Source: Wyeomyia smithii (Eukaryota; Arthropoda; Insecta; Diptera; Culicidae). From it: 64,000 bases of DNA. The stretch lies in NCBI RefSeq assembly GCF_029784165.1, contig NC_073695.1, forward strand, positions 197,681,357-197,745,356. Direction: 5' to 3'. The position numbers were made by a program, and so were the translations under genes. Shown here in pieces: positions 22,255 to 34,995 of the stretch (position 1 is its first letter; each line of letters starts with the position of its first letter). The notes under the pieces are model-generated. The model ran no database searches and was not told the origin of the DNA. It saw only the letters and a program-made list of their open reading frames with translations.

Positions 22255-22995
22255 GGGGTTATATACCTTTTAAGTTTTCAAAAAAACCGAAAAAAAATTT
22301 ATTGTATTATCTTCAAATACAACATCTTGAGAACATTTTCACAAATTTTCATAAAGATCTGGGCAATAGGAAGAAAGTTAGAGCGATTTGCAGCGCACCT
22401 CGCCACGGCCGCATAAGCTAAACTTGAAACTTTACACGCGATTATCTCGGAATAGTGTTTTCCGAAAAATGACTTTGCCGTGATCCTGATTGCGGGAAAA
22501 CTACTGAACCGATTTCCTTCATCTTAATTTTTTAATTTTCGTTATTAAATTCGCCGGTCCTTGAGCGATCGCTTTTTGAAACATACAGTTACATTTTGCG
22601 CAAAAAAATTTTTAATGAAATTTTTAGCGCTCACAACGTGCATTTTTTGGGAAAAACGTTCCCATTTGCACTGAAAACAAAATACTCATAAAAGCGATCG
22701 TTCAAGGACCCGGCACACTTCTAAACTAATGAAATAATATGAGTTTTTTGATTTCGGTTGACCCGCTGAGTCTCTATCAGGATCACCGCAAGCCTCTGCA
22801 AAAAAATAGCGTTTCGGGGAAACGGCCATTACCCCAGTAATAATTGGTATATCTCAAAATCAAACGTATTTTCTTGTTGTTGATAAACTGTACTTTCAGA
22901 AAAATACCACTTTGATGCAATGAAAATGGTGCTATGCACTTAAAAATAGATTCAAACTTCCCTCATTTTTCTCGACCAAAAAGGTATATAACCCC
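22255..22995. mobile_element. TTAA-flanked inverted-repeat element
   Basis: The outer ends are GGGGTTATATACCTTTT (from 22,255) and its exact reverse complement ending at 22,995. TTAA lies on both sides (22,251-22,254 and 22,996-22,999). TTAA target duplication with short inverted ends is the piggyBac pattern. The 741-bp interior has no transposase ORF, so it would be a non-autonomous element. Confidence 0.85.
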
Positions 22996-23044
22996 TTAAA
23001 TCAAAATATCCAGACTCTGTCTGACTTAACTTCGATCACTAAAT

Positions 23045-23262
23045 AGCACAGTGCTTTTTCGATTTAATCACGGCCAAAAATACTTTCCGGTGAATCAAAC
23101 GAGACACTGGATTCGAGGAAACAATGGAGGTCAGCATTTTTTGTTGAATGACATTGCACTCTAACGAAAAAAATTAATTTTTATCATTTCACCAAGTCCA
23201 CAGTTTTGTTGAATTTACGGGAGGTTGTTTTTTTTGGCCGTGATTAAATCGGGAAAGCACTG
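23045..23262. mobile_element. Tc1/mariner-like MITE
   Basis: The ends are inverted repeats of about 30 bases, left CAGTGCTTTTTCGATTTAAT (from 23,049) and right the complement ending GCACTG at 23,262, each followed inward by CACGGCC. TA follows the right end. At the left end TA is three bases away from CAGTGC, so that junction is slightly altered. CAGTG ends with TA targets are typical of Tc1/mariner MITEs. Confidence 0.75.
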
Positions 23263-23289
23263 TATTTAGAATTATATCAAAGGGATGAG

Positions 23290-26200
23290 AAAAAGACGAT
23301 TTCAGAAAACTGAAAAAAATTGTTTATTTACCAGAAATGAAGAACTAATGAGGTGTTGAAAGATTCAGCTGAAATTTAAAAGTATAAACTGCCAGGTGTG
23401 TATTAGTCACTAAAGCTTAAACAGAAGAGTTTCTAATTTAATATTACAATGATAAGGAAAAAAACTAACAACTAATGATGAATTAGTTTTTATAAATGTC
23501 TGTAATCCAGACATTGAATGTCAGATTTTTGAATCAAGTAAGGATTGTAAGATCAAGCATTTGAGTTCTAAGCTCATCAAATGTGTACAACAAATGCTTC
23601 AAAAACACATTTTTCTTTGTTTCGTGTGGAAATCTGGACCCTAGACTCGTCCTGCGAGAGGGGAAAATTAAAAGTTCAGATTACAAACACTTTAATGATC
23701 GCCATTTCTCTCCGAATATATCAATCTCAGCGGGAGTCACATCGATGAGTACCGGATCAAGGTCATCGGGGCGGTACGTAATGTTCTGGATTTCGGTAAC
23801 GAATGGTTCCGATTAATCTTGCTCTCCCGGCTGGATCGTTGGTTTTCGAGCGGGACTAGATTAATTTCCTCCTATAAATCCTTCTTCAAGATATATTGTT
23901 CTGTATTTCAATTTCTTCCCAATCATCGCCCCCATTGACGACGACGGTGAACGAACTTTTTCGAGTGGTCAGTTGCCGTCGCCGCCGCCGCCACCGCGGG
24001 TATTCGTCAGCCACCCAGCGAGTGGTCCGCTGCCGACAAATAATCAACTTCGGAAGGTTGCTTTATGCTGCAGGTTTTCGGGACTTGTACGATAGAATCA
24101 TCGATGTTGGATGAACAAAGAATTTCTTGTCATATGTTCGCTGATTAGAAAGTTATTTTAGAACTATTTCGCACTACTACCAGTTATTTGACGTAGCCTT
24201 ATAATTGTAATTATCGAGTGTTAAATTATCCCATCCGCGTTCAAAAAATAGAAAATTGTACACGAATTGTACACGAAAAATATATCTGGGGTCTGGGTTT
24301 ACGGAACCGAACGAAGCGCCGCTTCATCAGCCAAACTTTAGCGGAACGGGTTTGACTACGAGTGATTAGATTTGAACCATCAGCCAGTGCTGTTGCTGCT
24401 GTTGAGCGGCCCAGCCCCCGAAGGCGCTGCTTTCCTTCCCGTTTCCATACCGGTAAACCGAATCCCGTTCGATTCGGTCATTTATAATTTCTAATTATCT
24501 GTTATTTATTAACTACAATTCTATTTTGAATCTCTGACAGATTTTTACCCCCGGCGCCATCCGCTCAGATGCTTGCTCCGAGCTGAATAAAGCTGCAGAA
24601 ATTTCGGGTATGAAGGGGAGCAATTTTTATTACTTATTTCTTGAGAGAAAACTTGCGCTAACGAATGGCGTCTAGGAGATTAGCTAGTCTGAACGTAGAG
24701 TAATTCCGTGTGGAGAAAATTCATTCATATTTTTTTTCGTCCGGAGATGAATGGAAAGTCGGTTGATCAAAGCTTCTCGTGCTTAGCACAGTTTGCTCAG
24801 GCTCCGAGCATGTTTGCTTCCGCCGTGGAATAAATAGAAACATTTTTACTCTAGACGATTACTGCAGATTTCCGCTAATAATGAGGCTATGAAGCATTTT
24901 TGCTTTAGCAGTGGCAATATCAGTTTCTTATACCGAAAATAGTGTTTTGAGGTTATATACTTAGATATAATAAAACAAGTGGAACCCTAAAGAGTTGATG
25001 AAATAAGAACAAAGCAAAAGAAGGTGGATAATCAAAAATTAACATTTTTCATCCTCAACAAAGTTTGCTCGTACTCCGGTCGTCGATCGTGATTCTCAAT
25101 CCTGCCGCAACTCAACGAAATGGTTGAAAATTTGGAATGCTGAGGAAGCTCTTTGCTGCGGTGCAGGGCTTAATTGCGATCAGTTCCATCAGTGATGATT
25201 CCAATTTGTTTTGGCGTAAATACCCAAGCCAGATTAGCTGGCTCTAAGAGGGGCGTGGGGCAATGGAAAAAAAACACATCCGTGGTTCCGAAACAGCAAT
25301 CTATACCTAAAAGTCGTACACGTGTTCATATTATTTCCTGTTTAATAAAAAACCGAATCAACTGAATGTGGACATACATGAAAAAATTTCCGTTGCTAAT
25401 TTAGGATCAGGTTTCATAAACGCTTGTGTCTTGAACCATTTTATTGCGAAAGTTGAGAAATGTTATGAAAATATCCTTCAATGAAAAAATAGCTCTAGTT
25501 TTTAGTGATCAAAAACATAAATGGGATGAGAAATATCAAAGATAAATATAAAATCAAAAGTTCCACAGCACTCATAGTCGTCTGCGACGAGTTTTGTTTT
25601 TTCTAAATCTCATGATGAGATTTCAAGAACAACATTATCATTATTTGTGACCATATGAGTCATACTGTGATCGAAATCCTTAGTAACTATAACTTTTGCG
25701 CCACGCGCTCTTGCAAGCGCGCGGCCATCATTTCCTTGTGCGATAACTTTTTTTCATTACACCCTTCTTTGTTCTATCCAGTCAGTATTCAGTAAAACGC
25801 TCCACCGAATATAACATAATTGTCACTTGATTAGTACTGCGAACAGTTATACTGCTTTTCGAGCATAAATTGTTTATTTGCTCAAAAAGTAGCATCATAA
25901 AGCCTAGAATATGTATACAACCTCTAGAGTTGAATGCAAAAACTGCAAGGCAATGTGAAGCAATCATTTTTTTCTCGTACCCCATAAACTCATAAATTAT
26001 CCATCCCTAGATCAGTATCGCACCATTCGTGACAGAATGGTTTCCTAATGGTAGATATATGGTAGCAATAAAAAAAAACCGAAAAATTCGTCCAAACCGC
26101 TTGGCTTGTCGCAATGACCACAGAGTGCAGAAGTTTTCAGGAATCTCGGCATGCGCTCCCCCCAGGAGCAATCACCGGGTTCAGGACCGAGCGGGGTTCC

Positions 26201-27620
26201 GATGAATTTTCGGTGCAAGTTTGAAATTCTTCCGTGTCACTTATTTGTCTGCTTATTTTTTTTTTCTTACGAGAACACCTTCTGAAGCTTGGTTTGATAT
26301 AAAAACCTCAACGAAATCAGCACTCTCTTGGTCGGAAGAAATTGGTTGCACTGGAGTGCGTTCTCCATGGGACGCGACCAGGCTGTTGCGGTCAGTCCGG
26401 CGCTGGGAGAGGTGCAGAAAATACCTGCAACCGGACGACCGCAGATAAACGAAGATAGGAGAAGACATACCTCTACGTGCAGGATCTGATTTAAGATCTG
26501 CTACATTTCTGCGCCAGGCAAGCACCCAGTAGAAGATTGCCATCGGGGCAGCACATGGGAGAGGCTAGTAAGGAGAGGTGTGAAACGAAAATTAAAATAT
26601 ATGAGGAAAAGAATAATTTGACACATTATTTGACATTTGAATGCGGTTTCTGGTGAATATGGAGATATTTTAAATCTCCCGTGTGTAATCTGTCATGTCC
26701 AATCAACTGCGTAGGTGGTAATATTTATGGGCTTTTATTCGCAGTGGCGGTGAGGGAAATGGGATTTGAAAATAGAATATTTTGTTATTTCCTTAGGTTA
26801 GAGGATTCAATTTACCTAAAATCTCAATAGCCACTTGTTAATAATAGTTGGTGGAAGATGCCTATAACCCTCGAGTATGAAGTAAACTTAAACCCTATAA
26901 TTTGCAGGGATAAATGATAACTCATTTACTTTTCATTTTCTTCCATAGAAATCTGAATAGAAAATCTGGCATAAATGACATTTAACTAACAACAAAACAG
27001 AAAACAGCTCTGCACTAATCAGCATGTACGCACAGAAAATGCCCTACGTGAGGAAGTCACATCCGCAGTGCATCTGATACACTAAAAGAACATTTAACAA
27101 TGACAAACCGTTACTGTGTTTATCAACCACAAAATTTATTTTATTAGAGTACCCCGCAGAAGTGGGTAGAGTTAGTGGGTAGATTCCAACTACCCACTTA
27201 TGTACAATTTGTTTTTAAAGTCTTACCTAGCGGCTAGTATTTCGGATCAACTGTTTTTTTTCTAAAAAATAGTACAGCCGATATTTTATATTACTACAGC
27301 TGCTTAACGACTCACCCATGCTACCGTGAGATAACAAAGGACGTAAAAGCCATTTTTTCGAATATGGGGTTTTATGCCATTTTGTTTGTTATTCGAAGAC
27401 CCATCTTTTGGTATCTTTCTTTTAGTTGTTACTTATCCGTACGTTGCATAAGACCAAGAAAACAAAATGACGTATGCACCATTTCTATAAAAAAGTGACA
27501 ATTAACCCGTTTGTTTTTAGGCCGTACTGAAAAACTGATCAAATGAATATACGAAATAATGTCATATCACGGCACTATGTCATATAAGCACAAGTACCGA
27601 TTAATAAACTTCATGAACAC
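23290..27620. other. Unassigned DNA, 4.3 kb
   Basis: Short ORFs at 23,583-23,816, 23,896-24,114, 25,174-25,365 and 26,253-26,543 show no recognisable domains. A region near 23,980-24,010 has CCGCCGCCGCCACC-like trinucleotides. No repeat or RNA gene could be supported. Confidence 0.45.
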
Positions 27621-27639
27621 AAAAACCCTTGTAGTGGTG

Positions 27640-27815
27640 TTTTGTTGAGCTTGAGCTTGATTTCGTAGTAAAGGAGAGAACAGTTGAAAAGTGAGAGTCT
27701 CACCCGTGACAGCGATTTTATCACTGCCGTGACCACGGTTCGAATCTGGGTTACCCCGGCCACAACGTAGCGTTCTAACCACTAAACGATCCTGGCTGTT
27801 GAGACTTCTATTAAG
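27640..27815 (-). mobile_element. tRNA-headed SINE-like element
   Basis: On the minus strand the head contains TAGTGGTTAGAACG (A-box-like) and, about 35 bases on, GATTCGAACC (B-box-like), then a body and a short tail with CAAGCT repeats. It is flanked by ACCCTTGTAGTGGTG (27,625-27,639) and ACCCTTGTGGTGGTG (27,816-27,830), one mismatch in 15. The A and B boxes suggest RNA polymerase III origin. It could instead be a tRNA pseudogene, but the duplication and tail favour a SINE. Confidence 0.72.
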
Positions 27816-27888
27816 ACCCTTGTGGTGGTGCTACAAAAATACTAAGCAGCCCAAACCAAAATTTATTTTTGTTTTTTTTTAACAACTA

Positions 27889-28245
27889 GAAGAGCTAGGG
27901 TATCCCAAAAAAATACTGGAGCTGTTCAAAGTTGAGTATGTCGAAATTTATGTTGCAAATCATTTTTTCTGCCAACACTGCCAGTGTACCGGCGTTAGTC
28001 AGATTTCCATCAGAAGTACCCTCTGAAACACGTTATAGATTCCACCTACAACTAGAATATTTACCTGACTTTGTTTGTTTGATCAAGCTGAGTGTATAAA
28101 CTCGTTACGACAGGTTATTTCTGATGGGAATCCTACTGGCGCCGGTACATCGGTAATGTTGGCAGAAAGCAAGATTTTCTGCATTTAAATCGACATACTC
28201 AACTTTGAACAGCTATAGCTCTTCTTAGGGATATCCTAGCTCTTC
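27889..28245. mobile_element. Long-inverted-repeat element with TAGGGTATCCC ends
   Basis: The left end GAAGAGCTAGGGTATCC is complementary to GGATATCCTAGCTCTTC at the right. The arms stay similar for about 130 bases each (27,889-28,022 and 28,105-28,245), leaving a short centre. The outermost 20 bases match the end of the larger element at 30,576, so both belong to one terminal-repeat family. No ORF. Confidence 0.8.
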
Positions 28246-28504
28246 AGTCTCTTCTGCAAAGTTTTTAGGCATCTAAAATACTATACTTTTTCATGACGTA
28301 GTGCATTATTAGATCATTATTGAGCTCTCTAGAAAGGTGAATGCAAAAAAGTAGGTTTTCCCACAAATTTGAACAAATTTGAAATGAAATGCGCCAAGCG
28401 GAGACGAAACCAATCGACTTTCGGTAAGTTCAGGGTTGTTTGGGGCCTCAAAAGGAGCCAAAAAAACTTGGTTCTGGAATATCGATCACTTTTCCCCACC
28501 CTAG
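28246..28504. other. Unassigned spacer
   Basis: Nothing recognised. CCCCACCCTAGTG just before the Juan-like fragment could be the end of another small element. Confidence 0.4.
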
Positions 28505-29272
28505 TGTACAATCACAAATGGTGACTTCTCAACACTGTAAGTAATTTGTAATTTTAATTGTAAGGATTTGCTTGCGCAATTTGGACTTATCATTCGTAGG
28601 GATTTAAACCTACTTGTCAGAAAAGGGGAAGTAAACTTACAACTAACTTAATTGCTAACTCATTGGCTATGAAGAGAGCTTATTTTATTTGATATAGCTT
28701 CTAATGGTTCAACACCAGTAAGTCTATGTTATTCGAGTGTACTTTCAATGTGCTCTTTAAAAATAAGTTTTTTCGTAAATTAGTCCCAAGTACTTAACCT
28801 TGTCAGACCAACTTAAAATAATCCCATTTATCTTGACAACGTGATTATTGTTTGGCTTGAGGAAAGAAGCCCTAGTCTCATGGGCAAAAATTATCATTTG
28901 AGTTTTAGAAGCATTGGGAGAGATTTTCCATTTTTGCAAGTAGGAAGAAAAAATATATAAACTTTTCTGCAATCGACTGCATATGACACAAAGGCTGTAA
29001 TGCTTGTCATCGCAGAACAATGATTTTGTGCATCCTGGGGGCAAATCAGGAAGATTTGAAGTGAATATGTTATACAGGACTGGACCCAAGACTGAACTTT
29101 GAGGCACACCTGCTTTGACAGGAAATCTAATAGATTCTGAATTCTGATAGACAACCTGCAGAGTTCGATCAGTAAGACAATTTAAAAAAAATTTGATTAG
29201 GAAAATCAAACCTTTATGCCACTGTCGAATGCTTTTTCTATGCCTAAAAGAGCAGCTCCAGTGGAATAACCT
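28505..29272 (-). pseudogene. Juan-like LINE fragment with internal deletions
   Basis: Minus strand. The 3' UTR (28,505-28,660) and parts of ORF2 match the element at 4321-7963 closely. Relative to it there is a gap at about 28,684, another near 28,741 and small deletions around the FCDD box. The open frame at 28,757-29,209 includes NCLTDRTLQVVYQNS, AGVPQSSVLGPVLYN and SLFCDD. PQSS in place of PQGS removes a conserved glycine, a sign of relaxed constraint. The fragment ends abruptly at 29,272 inside the reverse transcriptase. No target duplication was found. Confidence 0.88.
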
Positions 29273-29559
29273 TAAATAGACGTATCTTTAAAAGTATTGC
29301 ATGAAATTTGATAAAATTTTCACATCCTAAGTTGTAGTTTATGAAAATATTTTTTTTGTAAGGAAAAAACAGTTTTTCAATAGTCACTATTTAAAACAAT
29401 ATGTTGAAAAATTATGTTCTGGGGCACTGAAAAGTCTGGAAACAATCACAAGTATTTTTGACAACATGTCAAACCCTGAAAACTTAGAGTTGGTGTTATT
29501 TTTAGTTTAAAAGATATGGGCTTCCAAAGTTGGTGCCTTGCATCGAAACATTTACGGAA
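29273..29559. other. Unassigned AT-rich spacer
   Basis: Nothing recognised. Confidence 0.45.
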
Positions 29560-29567
29560 ATAGCCAT

Positions 29568-29947
29568 TAGACTGGGACACGGTTATATGGGAAAAAGCAA
29601 TGGTGTTATTTTTTCGCTTCCATGCACTTTTCGTGTTTCTTATGGTTCCTATAACAACTGTGTAACTTTTTAGATCGATCGGTGAAACGCCCGATTTGCG
29701 CCCGATTTTTTAAGCTTCCATACCATTTTTTCATGGGAAAAACCACTTTTTCAAAACTTTTTCTATAGAAATGTCCAGTTGGCTCCTAAAAATATATCAA
29801 TACATGATATTTATGGGAAATTTTCCTGGAAAAAACTCTTCTGAAGACCGTAAGGCGATCGTTCTGAAAAGTTACACAGTTGTTATGGGACCCATAAGGA
29901 ACACGAAAAGTGCATGGAAGCTAACATTTATATTTTGTCCCACCCTA
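29568..29947. mobile_element. hAT-like MITE with 8-bp target duplication
   Basis: The ends are TAGACTGGGACAC at the left and TGTCCCACCCTA at the right, and the arms are complementary for about 110 bases. ATAGCCAT is repeated exactly on both sides (29,560-29,567 and 29,948-29,955). An 8-bp duplication is the hAT pattern. It sits next to, and may interrupt, the left part of the outer Helitron-like copy. Confidence 0.82.
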
Positions 29948-31898
29948 ATAGCCATGTTATGTAGTATTTTAACTGTTTTCCGGACACCGGAAGATGCCAG
30001 TTTGGAATTCAAAATTGTTTCTGTGATCAACTACGGAAACACTCATTTTAGATGATATTTGGTCGCTTCCGACTGTTTCCCAGCCACCCCCCCCCCCTAC
30101 TTCTAACGAAGTAGGCAGGGATGTCAAACCATCATAGAAATATTTTTCATTTTCAAAAACCTTAACATGCCGAATTTGGTTCCATTTGCTCAATTAGTTC
30201 TCGAGTCGTGCAGAAATTTGTGTTTCAAATGAATGGTTCCCCTTGCTTTCTGAGGAGGAAGGGGTGTCGAACCACCATGAAAATATTTTTTGCTATCGAA
30301 AGTCCACATGCCAAATTTGGTTCCCCCTTCTTGAAAAGAGAGGGGTGTCGATATACCACAGAAATATTTCTTGCTCTTATGAACCACCACACGCCAAATT
30401 TAATTCTATTTGAACTTATTTGAACTAGTTTCAATAAATCACAAGTTATACAGATATTTGTGATTTGTTTGTATAGGAGCCCTTCCATCCAGAGCATGGA
30501 GGGGTATCAAACTACCACACTGCTCGATTAGTTTCTTGATTATGCAAAAAATTGTGTATCATTTGTATGGGGGGCTAGGGTATCCCAAAAAAATCGATGT
30601 TGAAAAAGTCAAGGTGTTCAGCCCCAAATTAAAAGATAATGTTATTTATAGCATTTCTGTAGAACATTTCAACTTTCTAAAAAATTGTTTTCAGGTTGCT
30701 GAAACGTGATTTATGAAAATATGACTTTTTTAAGCTACAAACCCACTTGCATTTTTTTCAATTCTGTTCGATTTCTGAATTTTTGAATATATTTTTTTAT
30801 TTTTGTTGGGTTGTTTTTGAATATTTTGCATGGTTCAGCCTATTATTACTCCAAAAGCCAATTAAGCATCGAAGAAAAAAATATTTTTCTAATTATTTTT
30901 AGACTTCGAAACACAAATAAAAAAATCGATCAAGAACTGAAATTTTCATTATTAAGTGGGATTCATGACGAAAATTTACATGAAAAAAGATACTTGATAT
31001 ATTATCGGGGAGCTGAGATATTGGCATTTTTATATGTGACTAGCTGGCCCGGCAAACTTCGTCCCGCCTATTTCCGTGTTTAATTTAATAATTTTAAACA
31101 TTGCAAACTCATTGATCCCATGTGACTTGTTTATATCGTTTGAAATGATTGGTTCTATCGGAATGACAACATCCTCAACTTTTGGCTTTTGTACATCACC
31201 TCTATTCCGGAAATACCCATATTGAAAGGTATTCAGTTATTTTCTTTGTTGTCTAGAAACTGAAAGTGGTCATCTACGAAATCAAAATGATGTTCAGGGT
31301 CAATGCTTGGCTTCTATACATCATTTCGATTATGGAAATATCCATATGTAGTACTAGTCCGTTATTTTCGGCTGTTTCCCAGAAATTGCCATCTTACAAT
31401 TCAAAGTTGTATTTGTAGTCTATTTCTGACTCTTGAGTGTTATTCCGGTTTAAGAAACACACATATTGGGTGTTATTTGGTCATTTTGCGATGTTCTTCA
31501 GAAACCGGAAGTCGCCATCTTGGAATTCAAAATGACATTTGGAGACAATTTCTGGCATCTGAGCCATGACTTCTGGTTAAAGAAACACCCATATTTGGTG
31601 GTGTTTGGTCATCTCCGGCTATTTTCCAGAAACCGGAAGTCGCCATCTTGGATTTCAAAATGACATTTGGAGACGATTTTCTTGGTTAAAAATACACCCA
31701 TATTGGGTGGTACTTGGTAATTTTTGGCTGTGTTCCAGACACCGAAAGACGCTATTCTACAATTCAAAATGTAGTCTGAGCTCGATTTGTGGCTTCAGTG
31801 CATCATCACGATTTCGAAAATACCCATATTGGGTAGGATTTGGTCATTTTCCGCTGTTCTTCAGAAACCGGAAGACGCCATCTTGGATTTCAGAATGG

Positions 31899-31906
31899 CT
31901 CCTGTG
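31899..31906. repeat. 8-bp target duplication of hAT-type element A (left)
   Basis: CTCCTGTG here is exactly repeated at 34,412-34,419. Confidence 0.88.
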
Positions 31907-32104
31907 CAAGGTTATTAATACGATAGATTATCGTCGATAATCGTTATCGCCGTTACCGATAACGTATGGTATCGTTATTGACGATGAAGATACTGTCGAT
32001 AACACCGATAACGATAGTCACTAGACGTTATCAGCTCACTAACGCCTTATGCCAGTTTTGTCTGCTTTGGTAGCGAATGGTGTACGACTTGATCAAAAAG
32101 CAGG

Positions 32105-32112
32105 CACGGGGT
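32105..32112. repeat. 8-bp target duplication of hAT element B (left)
   Basis: CACGGGGT here is exactly repeated at 33,989-33,996. Confidence 0.88.
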
Positions 32113-32216
32113 CATAGGCGTAGCCAGAGGGGGGCGTTGCCTAATCAATAATTCTAATAGCACGAAACGACATTTTTAGCACATAGAAACATCTGTGTAA
32201 AGTAACAGCCAGATCA

Positions 32217-32992
32217 TAGGAGGAACTGGGAAGGTGGTTACATTCCATAATCCCCAAGGTGTCGACGAACCCGTGGTTCAAGGGGTTGGATGTAGGTCGG
32301 GATTTCATTTGCGTGATGTCCCGGCTTATGTCCAATCACTATAGATTTGACGCGCATCTCCGTCGTGTTGGGCTCGGGGAGAGTGGTATCTGTGCCTGTG
32401 GTGAAGGTTATCACGACATAGAGCACGTTGTTTGGTCATGCCCTGTACACCGTGACGCCAGGTGTAGATTAATAGCTTCCCTGCAGGCCGAAGGTAGGCA
32501 GCCGGCTGTTCCTGTTCGTGATGTCTTGGCGAGCCGTGACCTATCCTACATGTCCCTTATATACGTTTTCCTGAAATCCATCCAAGCCCCAGTTTAGTCC
32601 TATCCCCTTCCGCCTACATCCAACCAAACCACAAGAACACGTTAAGACCCCGGATCCGGAAACAGCAATCAGACCCGCACGATACTCTCAAGGCACGATG
32701 GAAACAACCCAATATGCCAGTCCGTAATATCTTGGCCCAGCAGCGGAACAAATTTAATATGCTGCTTACCTATGGCAATGAAAACCATCAAACAGCAAAC
32801 CTGTGCTTTTAATGCAAAATATTCTAGCTTTAAGTTAGATTTAGTTTCAGCTCGTAGTCGGCAGCGAGGATAAAAAATTTGCTTTTAGTTATTAAGATAC
32901 TTTAGAAAGTAAGCTACCAGATATAATTGGCGCCGTTAAACATTGAATTGTATTTGTGCCGTGTCAAATAAACTATAGATGAAGAAAAAAAA
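32217..32992 (+). mobile_element. I-clade LINE 3' fragment
   Basis: The fragment matches the last 380 coding bases, the 3' UTR and the A tail of the full-length element at 55,041-60,915. CAGCCAGATCA occurs just before it (32,206-32,216) and just after the A tail (32,995-33,005), a target duplication of at least 11 bases. It is a normal 5'-truncated insertion into hAT element B. The first few bases (TAGGA) do not match the family and may be filler. Confidence 0.93.
32223..32597 (+). pseudogene. I-clade ORF2 C-terminal end
   Basis: The open frame encodes the last 120 or so residues of ORF2. It includes RDFICVMSRLMSNHYRFDAH and the zinc-binding-like CACGEGYHDIEHVVWSCPVH and ends at the same place (SIQAPV) as the full-length copy. 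The frame is not interrupted, unlike the copy at 3-1445. It has no start and no catalytic domain. Confidence 0.9.
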
Positions 32993-33016
32993 AACAGCCA
33001 GATCAAAAATAATTGA

Positions 33017-33349
33017 TTGAAATGCCTGCGCTATGTTGCGTGGAATAGCACAGGTTTTTCAGTTGATCAACCAAGGATATTGCAGCGGCAAAAGTATCGG
33101 GCAAATCCGCCTGCATCAACTAGCTTGGAGTATTGGAACCAAGCTGTGACAATTCCTTACCTTGATTCTCTTGTAACCTCACTGGAAACACGGTTCGATG
33201 AAGATAGTGCACCTGCCTACGTGTTGTCCTTGCTGCATCCAGCTAACGTAATACGCATGTCGTTGGAAGAGTTCAAGCGCAAAACCGAAAATTTCGTAAT
33301 TTTTTATGAAGATGACAATTTTGTTGGAGAGGTGGAAGTTTTATATTGA
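33017..33349 (+). pseudogene. hAT transposase remnant (P52rIPK-like type)
   Basis: About 110 residues. The stretch RILQRQKYRANPPASTSLEY followed by WNQAVTIPYLDSLVTSLETR resembles the middle part of hAT-type transposases annotated as 52-kDa repressor of the inhibitor of protein kinase, where a QR.R.N.p...peeYYr block precedes iPfLDhli..L..RF. The DNA-binding N-terminus and the C-terminal dimerisation region are missing, and catalytic acidic residues cannot be assigned. The upstream side is interrupted by the LINE fragment. It agrees with the hAT-type ends and 8-bp duplication. Confidence 0.68.
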
Positions 33350-33796
33350 CATTGCAGCAGTATGAGAGCAGATCGTAAGAACTTGGAAGAGTTAGATCGT
33401 ATAGTCCTGCTTGCTGGCCTTCATCGTTCTCGAAGAGGTCCTGGTCCGTTTTCTTCGTCGAAGACAAACTCGATGATGTTCGAAGAGAGGGACTCCAAAA
33501 TCTGCTCCGGGGTTTGATTGGGCGATCTTGTGAATTATATCTTGAATCCCCGGTTGCGGCTGCTGATCAACTCTATCTTCTGCCTTGTTCGTGGATTCTT
33601 GAGATCCTCGTCGCCAAAATAGTATGTCCAAAGGTTTAAATGAACTGAAGACTTTTAAGTAAAGAACATCTATTTATAGTCGAGGTTGGACAAAGAATAA
33701 AATTTTCCACTCTGATGTCAAGGACAACTTTTCACTGGTTACTTTGATGTAATAATCACTAAAGACAAGTATTTATTTCTATTTTTTCAAAACACA

Positions 33797-33915
33797 CTAG
33801 AGTCGCTTTTCACGCGGGGGATACGTGCCGCGTAAAAAAACGCGTAAACTCCGGAATCCACGTAAAAAAACAGCGTAAAAAAACCCGCGTAAAAAGCGAC
33901 TAAGGTCCTTAGTGT
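33797..33915. mobile_element. Small MITE with AGTCGCTTTTCACGCG ends
   Basis: The left ACTAGAGTCGCTTTTCACGC is roughly complementary to the right GCGTAAAAAGCGACTAAGGT. The interior has repeated CGCGTAAAAAAAC phrases. A related palindromic sense is seen near 38,170-38,220 (GTGCGGTCCCCGCAC). No ORF. Confidence 0.65.
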
Positions 33916-34479
33916 ACCATTTTTTTACTTCTAAAATTTTGAAGCGCTTGCACCCCCCCCCCTATTTGAAATACTGGCTACGCCCATGCACGGGGTTAGG
34001 GAACGTTTTTTCACTTCGGAGGATTGGAGACGAAACATCACTAGGCAACAGGAAAAAACTTCTCCTTATTTGTTTATTGATTGATTATGTTTCGCTTCTC
34101 AGCAGGAAAATAAATTTCTCAGTTTTGATTGTTTTAGCTTATGAGGCGCTTTTTAAAGCACAAATTCGAATAGTAAGGTATGTAGCATTGTGATATTTGC
34201 ATTTAAAATGCATTTAAATGATATATCTAATAAAGCAAAAGATCGTATTGCAGTGGATGGTAATAAACAAACGTTATTGATTCGATACCGTCCGGTAGCT
34301 ATCGTCATTGACAATGACGATAATGTCTGAAGACGTAAGCGTCATCGTCGATAACGATAACAGACGGTATCGTTATCGGCGTTTACGGTAAATTATCGAT
34401 TTACAACCTTGCTCCTGTGTATCGACCCGATCATTTTAGGCTGTTTTTTGGAAAACCTGGTTGAAATATCTTATTTTTT

Positions 34480-34995
<516 letters not shown>

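Larger units (their letters stand above)
32113..33988 (+). mobile_element. hAT element B with transposase remnant
   Basis: The ends are CATAGGCGTAGCCAG (32,113-32,127) and CTGGCTACGCCCATG (33,974-33,988), inverted with one mismatch, next to runs of G and C respectively. The 8-bp duplication CACGGGGT brackets it. It holds a transposase fragment (33,017-33,349), an I-clade LINE 3' end (32,217-32,992) and a small MITE (33,797-33,915). It is internally deleted, since a full hAT transposase needs roughly 600 codons. Confidence 0.87.
31907..34411. mobile_element. hAT-type element A, non-autonomous, interrupted
   Basis: The ends are CAAGGTTATTAATA at the left and the complement of CAAGGTTGTAAATC at the right, with an exact 8-bp duplication outside them. 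Inside both ends there are many GATAACGATA and ATCGTTATCG phrases, making the ends partly self-complementary. Without the nested hAT at 32,113-33,988 and its duplication, about 0.6 kb remains, with no ORF. It lies in the Helitron-like copy at 31,040-35,619. Confidence 0.85.

Noticed and set aside
27720..27805. Functional tRNA gene on the minus strand
   Set aside because: The body and tail beyond the tRNA-like part and the flanking duplication indicate a SINE.
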